A DNA stretch of 64,000 bases from Eurosta solidaginis (taxonomy: Eukaryota; Arthropoda; Insecta; Diptera; Tephritidae). Positions 46,250-57,629 of this stretch are shown in pieces. The DNA is taken from assembly GCF_040869045.1 (NCBI RefSeq), contig NC_090321.1, positions 140,111,689 to 140,175,688 of the forward strand. The letters are read 5' to 3'. The translations under genes and the position numbers were made by a program. The notes beneath the pieces are model-generated. The model was not told where the DNA came from. It ran no database searches and worked only from the letters and a program-made list of their open reading frames with translations. Positions within the stretch are counted from its first letter, which is position 1, and the number at the start of each line of letters is the position of its first letter.

Positions 46250-46997
46250 ATAGCCAAGCAGCGATAAAAGCGCTTTCCTCGCCACACATTAACTCAAAAT
46301 TAGTGGGGCTTGTAAGCGACTCATAACCCAGTTATCCATCAATCTAGAACTATGCGTTATCTGTGTCCCGGGTCATAGGGGGATAGAGGGTAACGGGAAG
46401 GCCGACGAGCTGGCACGCAGGGGCTCATCGGAGATGAGCGAGGAAATAACCAGTGTCGAAGTAGGCATACCCTTAGCAGTAACCAAGGGGAATATCCAAA
46501 GCTTCTACTTGAAGAAAGCACAAACAAAGTGGAATAACATCACCACCTGTGCAATATCAAAATCCATTTGGCCAAACTATGAGGGAAGGAGGACGAGAAG
46601 TCTTGTGAACAAATCCAGGGCCAACACACGCAGCCTGTACCGGTCATTGGGCAGTAGGTACATATGCGGAAAAGATGGGCACTCCGTATAACGACTACTG
46701 CAGAAGCTGCAAAGATCCAAATCCCAGGGAGACAGTAGAACACTTTATGTGTAAATGTCCGGCTCTAGCTAGAGCCCAACTAAGGTTCCTTGGAACCCCG
46801 TTTCTAGAAGACCTCAGAGGACTATCTGTGATAGCAATCCCGAATATTCTTAATTTTATCAACAACTCTGGCTGGTTGTATTACATTGACCGTAACATTC
46901 CGTAGGTTTTAGACGAGTTACATGGCATCAAAACGGCTTTAAATAGCTACTTGGGCGACCAGGGTCGTAGCAATTTCACCTACCTACCTACCTTAAA
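46250..46997 (+). pseudogene. LOA-like LINE 3' end: RNase H tail and Cys/His knuckle
   Basis: 5'-truncated copy. It begins in the RNase H (DSQAAIKAL with frame breaks, then RVIGG.. and ADELARRGSSEM), and continues with the frame 46434-46691 (TKGNIQSFYLKKAQTKWNN, SRANTRSLYRSLGSRYICG) and 46675-46905, which holds a C-x2-C-x10-H-x4-C knuckle (YCRSC ... EHFMCKC). The end is a short (CTAC)n tail at 46979-46994. The frame change at about 46680 and earlier stops make it inactive. Different family from LINE-1: sequence and tail differ. Confidence 0.8.
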
Positions 46998-47477
46998 ATA
47001 ATCGAGTGCATTTTTAATTTTGATGTTTATGACAGGGTAAAATATTGAGCCCCAAAATTGTTCTAAAAATATTTGAAATAGTTTTCAAAGTAGCAAAATG
47101 TTCTAAAAAGGATGAAATCTCCGCAAAGCGACACAAGGACAACACTGTATGTATGTACATATGTATTTCAAATAATCTCTCTTTGATTTCCCGCGGAATT
47201 TTCCCGAATTTTCTAAAAAGTCTTAAGTGTATATTTGGATTGTTGGTGGTATATAATAATACATTTTTATATAATAATGAAGGTCGAAGCAAAACTTAGT
47301 AAAAACTGGAAAAATCTGAGTGGTGATGACTTTTGTAGATGAGTGTAGATATGTATGTGTGTTTGTATGAAACATTTTAAGGTCACTTTATCTTACTTAA
47401 ACAGTTGACTTAAATGCCCCCTCCCAAATCGTGCTGAATCCGCCCCTGCAAAAGCATAGATATTTTTAATTAGTTCA
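46998..47477. other. No recognisable feature
   Basis: AT-rich linker between two LINE fragments. No motif or repeat found. Confidence 0.5.
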
Positions 47478-47905
47478 TTAACAAAGGATATGGTGTACAG
47501 CTAACTTGAAACGCTTAGGATTTGGTTCTAACTTTATTTTATTAGGCAAAGCATTCCACAGTTGCACAGCTCTAACGAAAAACATTCTGGATGTCACCGA
47601 GTACTTAAAGTGCGGTATAATAAGGTTGCAAGTACGAGTTGACCGCGCAAACGAAAGCTTCGAAAACAGATATTCTGGGGAAAGCGAGTAAATAATTTTA
47701 TGTATAAAAAATAGTAGACGGCAATCAAAGAACGAAGATAAACTACATTCAAGAACCGTTCTTGAGAAGCTGGAAATATAATCGTATTTCCTTTTAAGAA
47801 AAATATATCTGGCGTAATTATTAATTATAAGTTGATACTTCCTCATGGAACCTTTATCAAGGCAACCATATATCAGCTCAAGGTACGATATTATTGGCAG
47901 TTGTT
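47478..47905 (-). pseudogene. CR1-type LINE ORF2 C-terminal fragment
   Basis: Reverse reading starting outside the ATG at 47846 with YLELIYGCLDKGS, then KYQLIINNYARYIF, LLFFIHKIIYSLSPEYL and FFVRAVQLWNALPNKIK: the post-thumb part and C-terminus of a CR1-type ORF2, similar in plan to the end of LINE-6 at 60634-60960. Uninterrupted for 122 codons but 5'-truncated. Confidence 0.8.
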
Positions 47906-47930
47906 TAGGTCACAGACCTAAATATATCTG

Positions 47931-47951
47931 CCCCCCCCCCCCCCCCCCCCC
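47931..47951. repeat. Poly-C tract, 21 C
   Basis: Twenty-one consecutive C on the plus strand. Unusual in this AT-rich region and prone to sequencing or assembly error in length. Confidence 0.95.
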
Positions 47952-48375
47952 TCGTAACATAACTCACTGCCACCCACACATGTTTGCAGTCACTAGCACA
48001 CAGGCATGTGTGAGTGGTATTACGTATGTGTAATTTACATTTACCGCTGTAAGCCCGCGGTATAGCAACTTTGTTGCCGGGAAACCCAACGAAGGTGCTG
48101 TATCGCGGGTTCATAGGCTTTGTTGCAAAGAGGTTCGCCCTCTTTTCAATTCAGCACCCAGCGAAGCTACACGGTGTCATCTCACGTCACATAAGTGCTA
48201 ATTTTTTGTAAGCCATACTTTATATTCACAACTTTTGTTAAAGCAATCTCTCTTAACACTTGTTGGTTTTTTTCCTCAAAATATTGTAATAAATCGAAAT
48301 GAATTAATCGAACTCCTTTTGGTGTTTTTATTTCATTTCTTCCTTTTTATTCCGCCTAAATAATCCTCGAACAAA
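47952..48375. other. Relatively GC-rich non-coding stretch, origin unknown
   Basis: Contains cccgcggtatagcaactttgttgccggg (hairpin potential) near 48054-48080 and no convincing ORF. By position it may be part of the LTR or leader of the BEL/Pao element whose gag lies at 51809, but nothing decides it. Confidence 0.35.
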
Positions 48376-48565
48376 TACGTGGGTACGCGCCGTTGCCACC
48401 ACGCATTTGTACATGGTCCATCTTCGCCGAAAATAAGAGAACCCGATATTTTACAATACAGTCCACTCCACTCCTTTAGAGAACATCGAAGAAGCAGTTC
48501 ATTACAATCGTGATAATATAATAATCAGCGTTTGCGCACAACAACCTTTTGGCAACACCAACATC
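48376..48565 (+). repeat. Diverged direct repeat, left copy
   Basis: Collinear with 51535-51745: a 28-bp near-identical block (tacgtgggta(c/t)gcgccg then ttgccaccacg), then attg(t/c)aca, aatacagtcc and cctttTGGCAACA in the same order at offsets of 3.15-3.19 kb. LINE-4 lies between the two copies. Possibly two related LTR or leader segments of BEL/Pao elements. Confidence 0.6.
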
Positions 48566-48591
48566 AACAACAACGACATCCACAAACTACA

Positions 48592-50741
48592 GATTCTTTA
48601 TTTCTTTATTTCTTTATTTCACTTAGTCAATGGACTTAAATCCTTACAGACTATGATACAAACTAAAATTAAGAGATAGTTATTTGAAAAATAATACATG
48701 GTACTTAGAAAGCAGATTTTAACATATTTAACAGTTTCGCTTTTGGAGCAGAAAAGTCTAGATTTACAACAGTACTGATAGAGTTAAACTCACGGAGAGC
48801 ACGAGCAATTGGAGCATTACTGGAATAGTGGGTTTTAAAATTGTCACAATAAAATGTATAAAAACTGCGAAGACACCTCCGAGGAATATTAAATCGAATC
48901 CTATCCAATAAATATGGACAGTCAACGGACCCATTAATAATATCATACGTAAATGACAAGCAGAGTATTGATCTGCGATTTTCTAAAGACTTAAGGCTTA
49001 AAAGCATAAGTCGCGCAGAGTAGGCGGGTATAGGATCAGAGAAGTTTAATGGACGAAGGGCATATTTGAGAAAAATTTTTTGTATTCTTTCAATTCTGGT
49101 AATAGCAGTTTGACTACTTGGTCTCCAAATAAATACGCCATATTCCAGATTAGATCTCACAAAAGACGTGTAAAGTAGCTTAAACGTGTAGGGATCAGAG
49201 AATTTGGTAGCATTGCGCCTCACAAAGCCAAGCATAGAATATGATTTAGAGGTTATGAAATTTATGTTATGCTTACTAAAAGAAAACTTATTGTCAAAGA
49301 CAACACCAAGGTCCTTAATCTCATTAACACATTGAAGCTCACAATTAGAGATACTATAATTTGTAGTTAGAAGATTAATTGACTTCGAGTAGGTCATTTG
49401 AAAGCATTTGGACGGATTCAAAGAGATACCGGAGTTCAGGCACCATTGGTGCAATTTATTAATATCATTCTGCAACATTAAGGCATCATCTGGCGTCTTA
49501 ACGGCAGAAAATAGCTTTAAGTCATCGGCGTATAGCAAACACTTCGCGAATGAAAAACAACTACTTACGTCATTAATAAATAAGATAAATAAAAGTGGAC
49601 CTAATATACTCCCTTCGGGAATCCCAGAAGTAGCTACAAACGGACTAGACGATTGTCCATCAATGGAAACAACACACTGTCTGTTACTTAAATAAGACTT
49701 TATCCATAAAAGAAACGAAGAGTGGAAACCAAGGCAACCTAATTTTTTAATTAAACCACTATGATGGATTTTGTCAAAAGCTTTTGAAAAGTCAGTATAA
49801 ATGCAATCAACCTGATAACCTGCAGAAAAAGATTCAACACAATATTCACTAATAACAGCAAGATTTGAAACTGTTGATCTACCAGCGACAAAACCATGCT
49901 TGAAGGGAGATATTAAAGACTTAACCGCAAAACTCAACTTGGCATTAACAGCATGCTCGAAAATTTTGGAAATGGTAGAAAGCTTTGAAATAGGTCTGTA
50001 ATTACGCACATCATTTTTGTTACCACTTTTAAAGACGGGGGTAATGGAGGTGAGCTTCCACTCGTCAGTGAACGTACCGGACGATAGAGATTTATTAAAG
50101 ATTATTCTTAAAGGAAGAACTAGAGTCGGGCAGTTTTTTAACAGGACTGAAGAAAACCCATCAACGTCTGTTTGAGACGAAGATTTAAGTTTGAGAATAG
50201 CATTACTAATATCATCAGAAGAGAGACAGAGGGCACCAAAGTTTAGAGCAGTGTCAAGATTCGAGGAGGCATCAAACGATTGATAACTATCGTCGGCAGA
50301 AAAATTTGATTTAAAAAACTCCGCAAATAAGTTGGCTGTATCACCCGGTGTTCGCGCTGAGTGGCCATCAAGGAACACTCCAGACGGTATACTGGAGCAA
50401 CCTTTTTTGGACTTGATATAGCTCCAAAATGTTTTCGGATTCAGTTTAATATTAGACTCGATTGTATGAATATAGTTGGTGTACAGAAGCTTATCCAAAT
50501 TATTAAATTTCTTCAAGTATTGCTTATATTTAATGAAGAACAAATGGTTCTTCGTATGTTTAAACATACGCATATATTTATTTCTGAGATTCCTCAATTT
50601 TTTCAACTCTTTCGTATACCACGGAAGTTTGTAAGGCCTCATTCTTCTCATAGGAATTTTATGCAGGCAGTGATTTAATAGAATAGATTTGAAAGTTAGA
50701 AAACTATTAGAAGTATCCAATCCTTCACTACGGATCCACAA
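48592..50741 (-). CDS. LINE-4: uninterrupted RT ORF (678 codons) without endonuclease
   Basis: Reverse ORF 48705-50741, with the LINE 3' end and an 8-bp (tttcttta)n tail at 48592-48622. It begins in the linker that normally follows the endonuclease (MRRMRPYKLPWYTKEL), then the complete RT: VDGFSSVLLKNC, VRNYRPISKLSTISKIFE, IYTDFSKAFDKIHH (motif A Asp), SGIPEGSILGPLLF (motif B), LLYADDLKLF (49521-49532, both Asp present), the thumb VRSNLEYGVFIW and the CR1-type C-terminus. No stop or frameshift. The AP endonuclease expected upstream is missing; 50742-51031 looks like a 5' leader. It may be a deletion derivative, or an old domain kept open by chance or recency. Confidence 0.88.
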
Positions 50742-51534
50742 TTAATCAAAAGGTACGTGGTTTATTCCGTGCTAGGTAGTGTTTTTTTGTTAATAAAAAC
50801 CTCAAAATAAAATTATAAATTGTTGCAGTGTTTCTTTCTATTAAATCGTGCAAGTGATTTTTTTTTTGTGAATTGAGGTCTTATTTTGTGCAAAAATAGG
50901 AAAAAGCGCTTAACGCAGTTATTAAAAGTTTGTGCATCACGCCTTGTGACTATCCGGAACAATCCCCCACCCGCGGTAAGATTGTCCGGACACAGCTCAA
51001 GGTAGCACAACACTGCTCTAAAGGTTAACATAACCTAAAACACCGCTTTGCGCCACTTTTTCTATCTTCATTTTCCATAATTTTCATTTCACAAATTTAA
51101 ATTTTGATTTGTTAAGTTATTTAAACCCAACTTTAATTTAATTTGCTTGCACATAGTCAATTAAACAAATTTTTCCACAAAATCAATTGCATTTACACCG
51201 GCAGTACGACTGCAATTTATTTTGTTGTTACAGTGCAAAGTACACTTATTTTTAAACTGCACATATTGTTGTTGTTTGGGTGGCCAATAGGCTTATTCCT
51301 TGTACAGTTATTTAAAAAATTGAAGAATTATTATTCTCACTTGCGGCAATACACAAAACAGTTTTGACTGATCTAATTTTGTGATACAAAAGGTCACAGT
51401 CCTTGGTTAAATTACCAAAAGGTCCGTAACAAGTGTTTCGTTTTTTCTTGTCGCTAACACTATTTTTCACTAGCCATTACTTATTGGCTTAGACAATTCA
51501 TCAGCAAATCTGCATTAGCACATTCTTTAACAAT
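50742..51534 (-). other. Probable LINE-4 leader and unassigned sequence
   Basis: 50742-51031 carries on the minus strand an upstream 72-codon frame (LCPDNLTAGGGLFRIVTRR) without family motifs, directly before the RT ORF; by position it is the 5' end of LINE-4. 51032-51534 is AT-rich with nothing recognised. Confidence 0.35.
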
Positions 51535-51745
51535 TACGTGGGTATGCGCCGTTGCCACCACGAAATTGCACATTCCTTGAACTTATCCCACTTAGCACAC
51601 AAGCCTCAATACAGTCCTTTTTTCACTTCAGCCATAACTAATCGGCTTACACAATTAATTGCTAAATTTGTGTATACATACGCTTACACCAAATCTTTTC
51701 ACTTATCACATTATCACTTCCAAGTTTCGGTCCTTTGGCAACATT
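51535..51745 (+). repeat. Diverged direct repeat, right copy
   Basis: Partner of 48376-48565 (same blocks in the same order). It lies 60-270 bases upstream of the BEL/Pao gag start, so it is probably the leader of that element. Confidence 0.6.
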
Positions 51746-51808
51746 TTCACTCACTACTCTCTTCTTAGTTTTTTTTTACAAATTTATCGGTTTTCATTTT
51801 TATACACA

Positions 51809-52095
51809 ATGGAGACCTATTTACGCCAAGCTAATGCAGTGACGGGCTATGAAAATGACTTCCACGATATGTCACCTTCACAACACAGTAAACACTCCCT
51901 AATATTCCAAAGGGATGAGTTAAAAACTCTGTGGGAAACTACGAAGATAACATAAGAAAAGCTCGTAGGGTCATCAGAGCTTGAGTCAAAGGACCAATCA
52001 GCTATCAAAAAGAAGCATAAAATGTGCTCTTTCAGCTTCCTAAAGTGTCAGGCGGCAATAGCTGAGCTTTTGGAAGAATTTGAAAAGAAATAGAA
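51809..52095 (+). pseudogene. BEL/Pao gag N-terminal part, one internal stop
   Basis: From ATG 51809 (METYLRQAN) the frame reads a helix-rich gag start (RDELKTLWETTKI), a TAA at 51953-51955, then continues open (KLVGSSELESKDQSAIKKKH, LLEEFEKK) to 52090. Typical of the unstructured helical N-terminus of Pao/BEL gag, and the diagnostic DUF1759 part lies beyond the family B insertion at 55038. Gag of this group forms the particle shell. Confidence 0.65.
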
Positions 52096-55037
52096 ACAAG
52101 TAAGGAAGGTTAAGTTCGGGTGCAACCGAACATTACATACTCAGTTGAGAGCTATGGTGACAACATAAGGGAAAATAACCATGTAGGAAAATGAAGAAAG
52201 GTTTTAATGAGTATTTTAAAAGGGAGTAATCCTTAGTTCCATAGGTGGACGCCGTTTCGAGATATCGCCATAAAGGTGGACCAGGGGTGACCCTAGAATT
52301 TGTTTGTACAATATGGGCATCAAACGAAAGGTGTTAATGAGTATTTTAAAAGGGAGTGGGCCTTAATTCTATAGGTGGACGCCGTTTCGAAATATCGCCA
52401 TTAAGGTGGACCAGGGGTGACTCTAGAATGTGTTTGTATGATATGGGTATCAAATTAAAGGTATTAATTAGGGTTTTAAAAGGGAGTGGTGGTTGTTGTA
52501 TAGGTGGTCGCATTTTCGAGATATCGCCATAAAGGAGGGCCAGGGGTGACCCTAGAATTTGTTTGTAAAATATGGGTACCAAAAGAAAGGTGTTAATGAG
52601 TATATTAAAAGGGAGTAATCCTTAGTTCCATAGGTGGACGCCGTTTCGAGATATCGCCATAAAGGTGGAGCAGGGGTGACCCTAGAATTTGTTGGTACAA
52701 TATGGGTATCAAAAGAAAGGTGTTAATGAGTATTTTAAAAGGGAGTAATCCTTAGTTCCATAGGTGGACGCCGTTTCGAGATACCGCCATAAAGGTGGAC
52801 CAAGGGTGACTCTAGAATTCGTTGGTGCAATATGCGTATCAAACGAAAGGTGTTAATGAGTATTTTAAAAGGGAGGGGCCTTAGTTCTATAGGTGTTCGC
52901 CTTTTCGAGATATCGCCATAAAGGTGGACCAGGGGTGACTCTAGACTTTTTTTGTACGATATGGGTATCAAATGAAAGGTGTTAATGAGTATTTTAAAAG
53001 GGAGTAATCCTTAGTTCCATAGGTGGACGCCGTTTCGAGTTATCGCCATAAAGGTGGAGCAGAGGTGACCCTAGAATTTGTTTGTACAATATGGGTATCA
53101 AAAGAAAGGTGTTAGTGAGTATTTTAAAAGGGAGTAATCCTTATTTCCATAGGTGGACGCCGTTTCGAGGTATCGCCATAAAGGGGACCAGGGGTGACCC
53201 TAGAATTTGTTTGTACAATATGGGTATCAAAAGAAAGGTGTTAATGAATATTTTAAAAGGGAGTAATCCTTAGTTCCATAGGTGGACGCCGTTTCGAGAT
53301 ATCGCCATAAAGGTGGAGCAGGGGTGACCCTAGAATTTTTTTGTACAATATGGGTATCAAAAGAAAGGTGTTAATGAGTATTTTAAAAGGGAGTGGGCCT
53401 TAATTCTATAGGTGGACGCCGTTTCGAAATATCGCCATAAAGGTGGACCAGGGGTGACTTTAGAATATGTTTGTACGATATGGGTATCAAATGAAAGGTG
53501 TTAATGAGTATTTTAAAAGCGCGTAGGGCTTAGTTCTATAGGTGGACGCCTTTTCGAGATATCGCCATAAAGGTGGACCAGGGGTGACTCTAGAATGAGT
53601 TTGTACGATATGGGTATCAAATTAAAGGCATTAAGGAGAGTTTTAAAAGGGAGTGGTGGTAGTTGTATATGTGAATGCGTTTTCCAGATATCGACCAAAA
53701 TGTGGACCAGGGTGACCCAGAATATCATCTGTTGGATACCGCTAATTTATTTATATATGTAATACCTGCCACGATTTTAAGGGTTTTTTATTTCGCCCTG
53801 CAGAACTTTTTCATTTTCTTCTACTTAAAATGGTAGGTGTCACAACCATTTTATAAAGTTTTTTCTAAAGATATATTTCGCGTCAATAAACCAATCCAAT
53901 TACCTCACCATGCTTCATCCCTTTTTTCGTATTTGGTATAGAATTATGGCATTTTTTTAATTTTTCGTAATTTTCGATATCGAAAAAGTGGGCGTGGTCA
54001 TTGTCGGATTTCGTTCATTTTTCATACCAAGATAAAGTGAGTTCAAGTAAGTACGTGAACTAAGTTCATTAAAGATATGTCGATTTTTGCTCAAGTTATC
54101 GTGTTAAGGGCCATGCGGAAGGACAGACGAACGACTGTGTATAAACCCTGGGCGTGGCATCAACCGATTTCGCCCGTTTTCACAGAAAACAGTTAACATC
54201 ATAAAATCTATGCCCCTACCAAATTTCAAAAGGATTGGTTAATTTTTGTTCGACTTATGGCGTTAAAAGTATCCTAGACAAATTAAATGAAAAAGGGCGG
54301 AGCCACGCCCATTTAGAAATTTTCTTTTATTTTTGTATTTTGTTGCACCATATCATTACTGGAGTTGAATGTTGACATAATTTACTTATATACTGTGAAG
54401 TTATTAAATTTTTTGTTAAAACTTTACTTTAAAAAAAATTTTTTTTTAAAAGTGGGCGTGGTCCTTCTCCGATTTTGCTAATTTTTATTAGGCGTACATA
54501 TAGTAATAGGGTTAACGTCCCTGCCAAATTTCATCATGATATCTTCAACGACTGACAAATTACAGCTTGCAAAACTTCTAAATTACCTTCCTTTAAAAGT
54601 GGGCGGTGCCACGCCCATTGTCCAAAATTTTACTAGTGTTCTATTCTGCGTCATAAATTCAACTCATCTACCAAGTTTCGTCGCTTTATCTGTCTTTGGT
54701 AATGAATTATCGCACTTTTTCGGTTTTTCGAAAATTTCGATATCGAAAAAGTGGGCGTGGTTATAGTCCGATATCGTTCATTTTAAATAGCGATCTGAGA
54801 TGAGTGCTCAGAAACCTACATACCAAGTTTCATCAAGATACCTCAAAATTTACTCACGTTATCGTGTTAACGGACGGACGGACGGACGGACATGGCTCAA
54901 TCAAATTTTTTTTCGATCCTGATTATTTTGATATATGGAAGTCTATATCTATCTCGATTCCTTTATATATGTACAACCAACCGTTATCCAATCAAACTTA
55001 ATATACTCTGTGAGCTCTGCTCAACTGAGTATAAAAA
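52096..55037 (+). repeat. Repeat family B, copy 3 (inserted in BEL/Pao gag)
   Basis: Starts acaagtaaggaaggttaag with hairpin ttcgg/ccgaa (52115-52130), has about eleven 130-bp tandem units to about 53750, the middle block with tttcgatatcgaaaaagtgg twice, ggacggacggacggacggac at 54874-54893, and ends gctcaactgagtataaaaa. The longest copy (2942 bp); it differs from copies 1 and 2 mainly in the number of tandem units. The gag reading stops before it and goes on after it. Confidence 0.93.
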
Positions 55038-55192
55038 GTAGAAGTCTAGATAATATGGAATATCATGTGCGCCTGCCAGCGTGTGATATGGATATTTTCA
55101 AGGGAGACTATATTTCATGGCCGTCCTTTAGGGACATGTTCACTGCCATATATATTAATAATAGTAAACTCCATGCAGTACAAAAGCTATAT
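55038..55192 (+). pseudogene. BEL/Pao gag, DUF1759-type segment
   Basis: Open reading SRSLDNMEYHVRLPACDM, IFKGDYISWPSFRDMFTAIY and LHAVQKLY. 'LP..D...F.GDY..WPSFRD.F..' is the signature of the DUF1759 part of Pao/BEL gag. It stops at about 55192, where a reverse LINE fragment begins. Same strand as 51809-52095 and next in order. Confidence 0.82.
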
Positions 55193-55900
55193 TGTTCCTG
55201 CTACTTTCCAAGCATCGAGAAAATTTAAGGAAGTTAGTGAAAAGTTTAGAATATGCGTAAAAGGCGCAATAATATAAGGTAAAATTAATTTAATGAATTT
55301 TAAACTGACCTTATCCTCTCCCGTAGCGTTCGATTTCATTGAAAGGATGGCTTGTATTGTTCCAGTCTCAGTTAAATGTGAAAAATTAAATATTCGGTCA
55401 GGATCATTAGAAGAATCTTCACCCGAGTATATATATGGATTATCACCTTCTGGTAACTTCACAGCAAAGAAGTCATTGATAACATCAGCATCAGCCAAGC
55501 ATTCGGAGTTAAGATTGGGCTTAACATCAAGTTGTTTTAAGTTACTCCAGAGAATCTTGGGTCCTAGGCTTACACCAAGTTTGCGGTGGAAATAACACCT
55601 CTTGGCTTCCCTGGTGATACTAGTAGCTCTATTTCGCAATACATTGTTAGCCTGCCAATGTTCGACTTTAGAAGTTTTCTTCCGAAGCGAATGGCTTTTA
55701 TTTCTTGCTTTTATAGCCTGAAGTACTACACTATTGAACCATGGCTGTTTATTACTCTTAGCTTTAATTTTTCTAAGTGGAACATATTTATCGAACAAAC
55801 TAAAAACTAAAAACGAAAAATATTCAACTTTATCATTAATATTTGCAGAAAACCAACAGTCGTTCCAAGGAAGTGCAGATGCTTCAGTGGCTAAGTCTCT
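55187..55900 (-). pseudogene. LINE-5 linker and RT start, 3'-truncated
   Basis: Reverse frame of 203 codons: KSNKQPWFNSVVLQAIKARN (linker after endonuclease), FFAVKLPEGDNPY, AILSMKSNATGEDKVSLKFIK (RT start), and ends LDAWKVAGTI against the BEL gag at 55192. Similar in plan to LINE-6 (SVKSNAMGLDGIC). The rest of the RT is missing. Confidence 0.82.
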
Positions 55901-55929
55901 GATATTTATTTTCTTAAAGTCTCGAAAAT

Positions 55930-56463
55930 TTATGCAATTAAGTCGTGGTCGCTAACACCACCCAGGGAAAGTTGGTCAAAATGTAAGACATTACTCATAT
56001 CAGAAACGCAAAAGACGTCTAGTAAACTTGGTCTACAATGGGGACCAAAACGAGTAGGAAGCTGGTTTACAGCTTTCAGCCCTAACCCTGACATACCTTC
56101 AAGCAAGTTTGGAGCGATCATTTTCAACAAGCAAATCTATATTTAAATCTCCACAAAGTAGTATATGTTCGTAAGTGGCACTATATTTATGTATACATTG
56201 AAAGAGGTTATTTAAATCATACGACTTATTTGGATTACACACGCATAATTATTGTAAAATTCCACCATCAAAAACTCTACAAGATCGGAATTATCTGATT
56301 TATTTATTATTTTACACTGCGACGTCCTCTTGTGGTATATCGCAATACCTCCACCCCGCTTACCTTGTTGTCTGTCATTTCTAACCAGACAATAGTCCAG
56401 AAACTGGTTATAATTATCGTTCATGTCATTTTCACAGGACATTCGAGAAATGAAAAACACCAT
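55930..56463 (-). pseudogene. LINE-5 endonuclease fragments
   Basis: Two reverse frames: 56212-56463 (QGKRGGGIAIYHKRTSQCKI) and 55930-56130 (PSLLDVFCVSDMSNVL, LGGVSDHDLIA). The GGGIAIY and SDHDLI motifs identify a CR1-type AP endonuclease; frame loss and a stop separate them. Belongs with the RT start at 55187-55900. Confidence 0.8.
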
Positions 56464-57629
56464 CCATTTCGACGAATTAACTTTTATTTATAACTAGGTT
56501 TGCAAGATTTCTCTCTCGGAAATTCAGAACTTTCTCATATTTAAGTCCTAAAAGCAGTACATTTTTATTAAAAATACATTAAAAATACATAGTTTTATTA
56601 AAAATATATTAAAAACAAATATAAATTTGATTAATTTTTTTTACATTTGGATGCACATTAATGTACATATATTACCGAAAAGTCATCTCATTTTCAAAAA
56701 CATTAGCATCACACCCTCCTGGCATGCATTTTTTTAAGCGAGATCCAGTGGGGATATGTACCTATGTGTCAATTGCGTACAATTTAGTGTTGGAATATAC
56801 TATGTACAAACACACACAAATTGACAATTTATACCATTTGGGCAATTTATTACGCAAAATATCATATAATAAATTGCAAATTTAAAAAAAAAAAAGCGTA
56901 ATAAATTGTTTCAAACTGCAAATGCAACCTTATAAAGTTTGTTTATTAAACTTTGCTTATTAAAAGTCAAACCGTTAATCCAAATTTGATTATGTGGCTT
57001 TAAATAACAACACAGGTTTATAATTATCCATATTTTTAAAATAATTTTTTTTCACGAATAAATTTTAAATTCAAAACACCACCAGCTGTCAAATTACTAT
57101 TGTATATGCTAAATTGAGTTGTAATAATAAATGGACACCAAAAACAATCCGCGACACAAATGTACACTACTAAAGCAAAAAGTTAGGAAAATTTCAATTA
57201 ATGTCCGGGGATAAATGCTATTATCTTAGAGCGCAAAAAACACATAATTTTCAGTCATAGTATTTTATTTTTGCCCCACCTTTTTTATTACTTGTATGGT
57301 ACGGAAGTGAGATACTAAAAAAATGTTGTTCCTAGGTGCTGCTTGAATCGAGATACTTCGAGAATACGATTTCGCGGATCTATCTATCACTTATTATAAA
57401 GTTTAATGCTGATTTCAACATTAAAAACGTTTCATTTTGGTATTCAACGCAACTTTAGCAGTACCATATCTATATAGGGAATGTAGATATAATAAGAGTT
57501 GCTACCAGTGTTGCCGTTTTTGGTTACTTGTAACCAAATTTGCTTACCAAAATTTCGTCTGGTTACGTGGTTACCGCTTGCCTATTTTGGTTACCGTTTA
57601 AACTGTCCACTTTGATACCTATACATTAG
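56464..57629. other. No recognisable feature
   Basis: AT-rich (poly-A at 56883-56894). A small cluster of ggttac words occurs at 57518-57595. The open frame 56661-56885 has no motif. Nothing else seen. Confidence 0.5.

Noticed and set aside
48376..51562. 28-bp block as target duplication of LINE-4
   Set aside because: Similarity continues for about 200 bp with divergence on one side of each copy, which is not how a target duplication looks.
52091..55044. tagaa as 5-bp target duplication of family B copy 3
   Set aside because: The other copies show no such duplication and the match needs an extra g at the 3' end.
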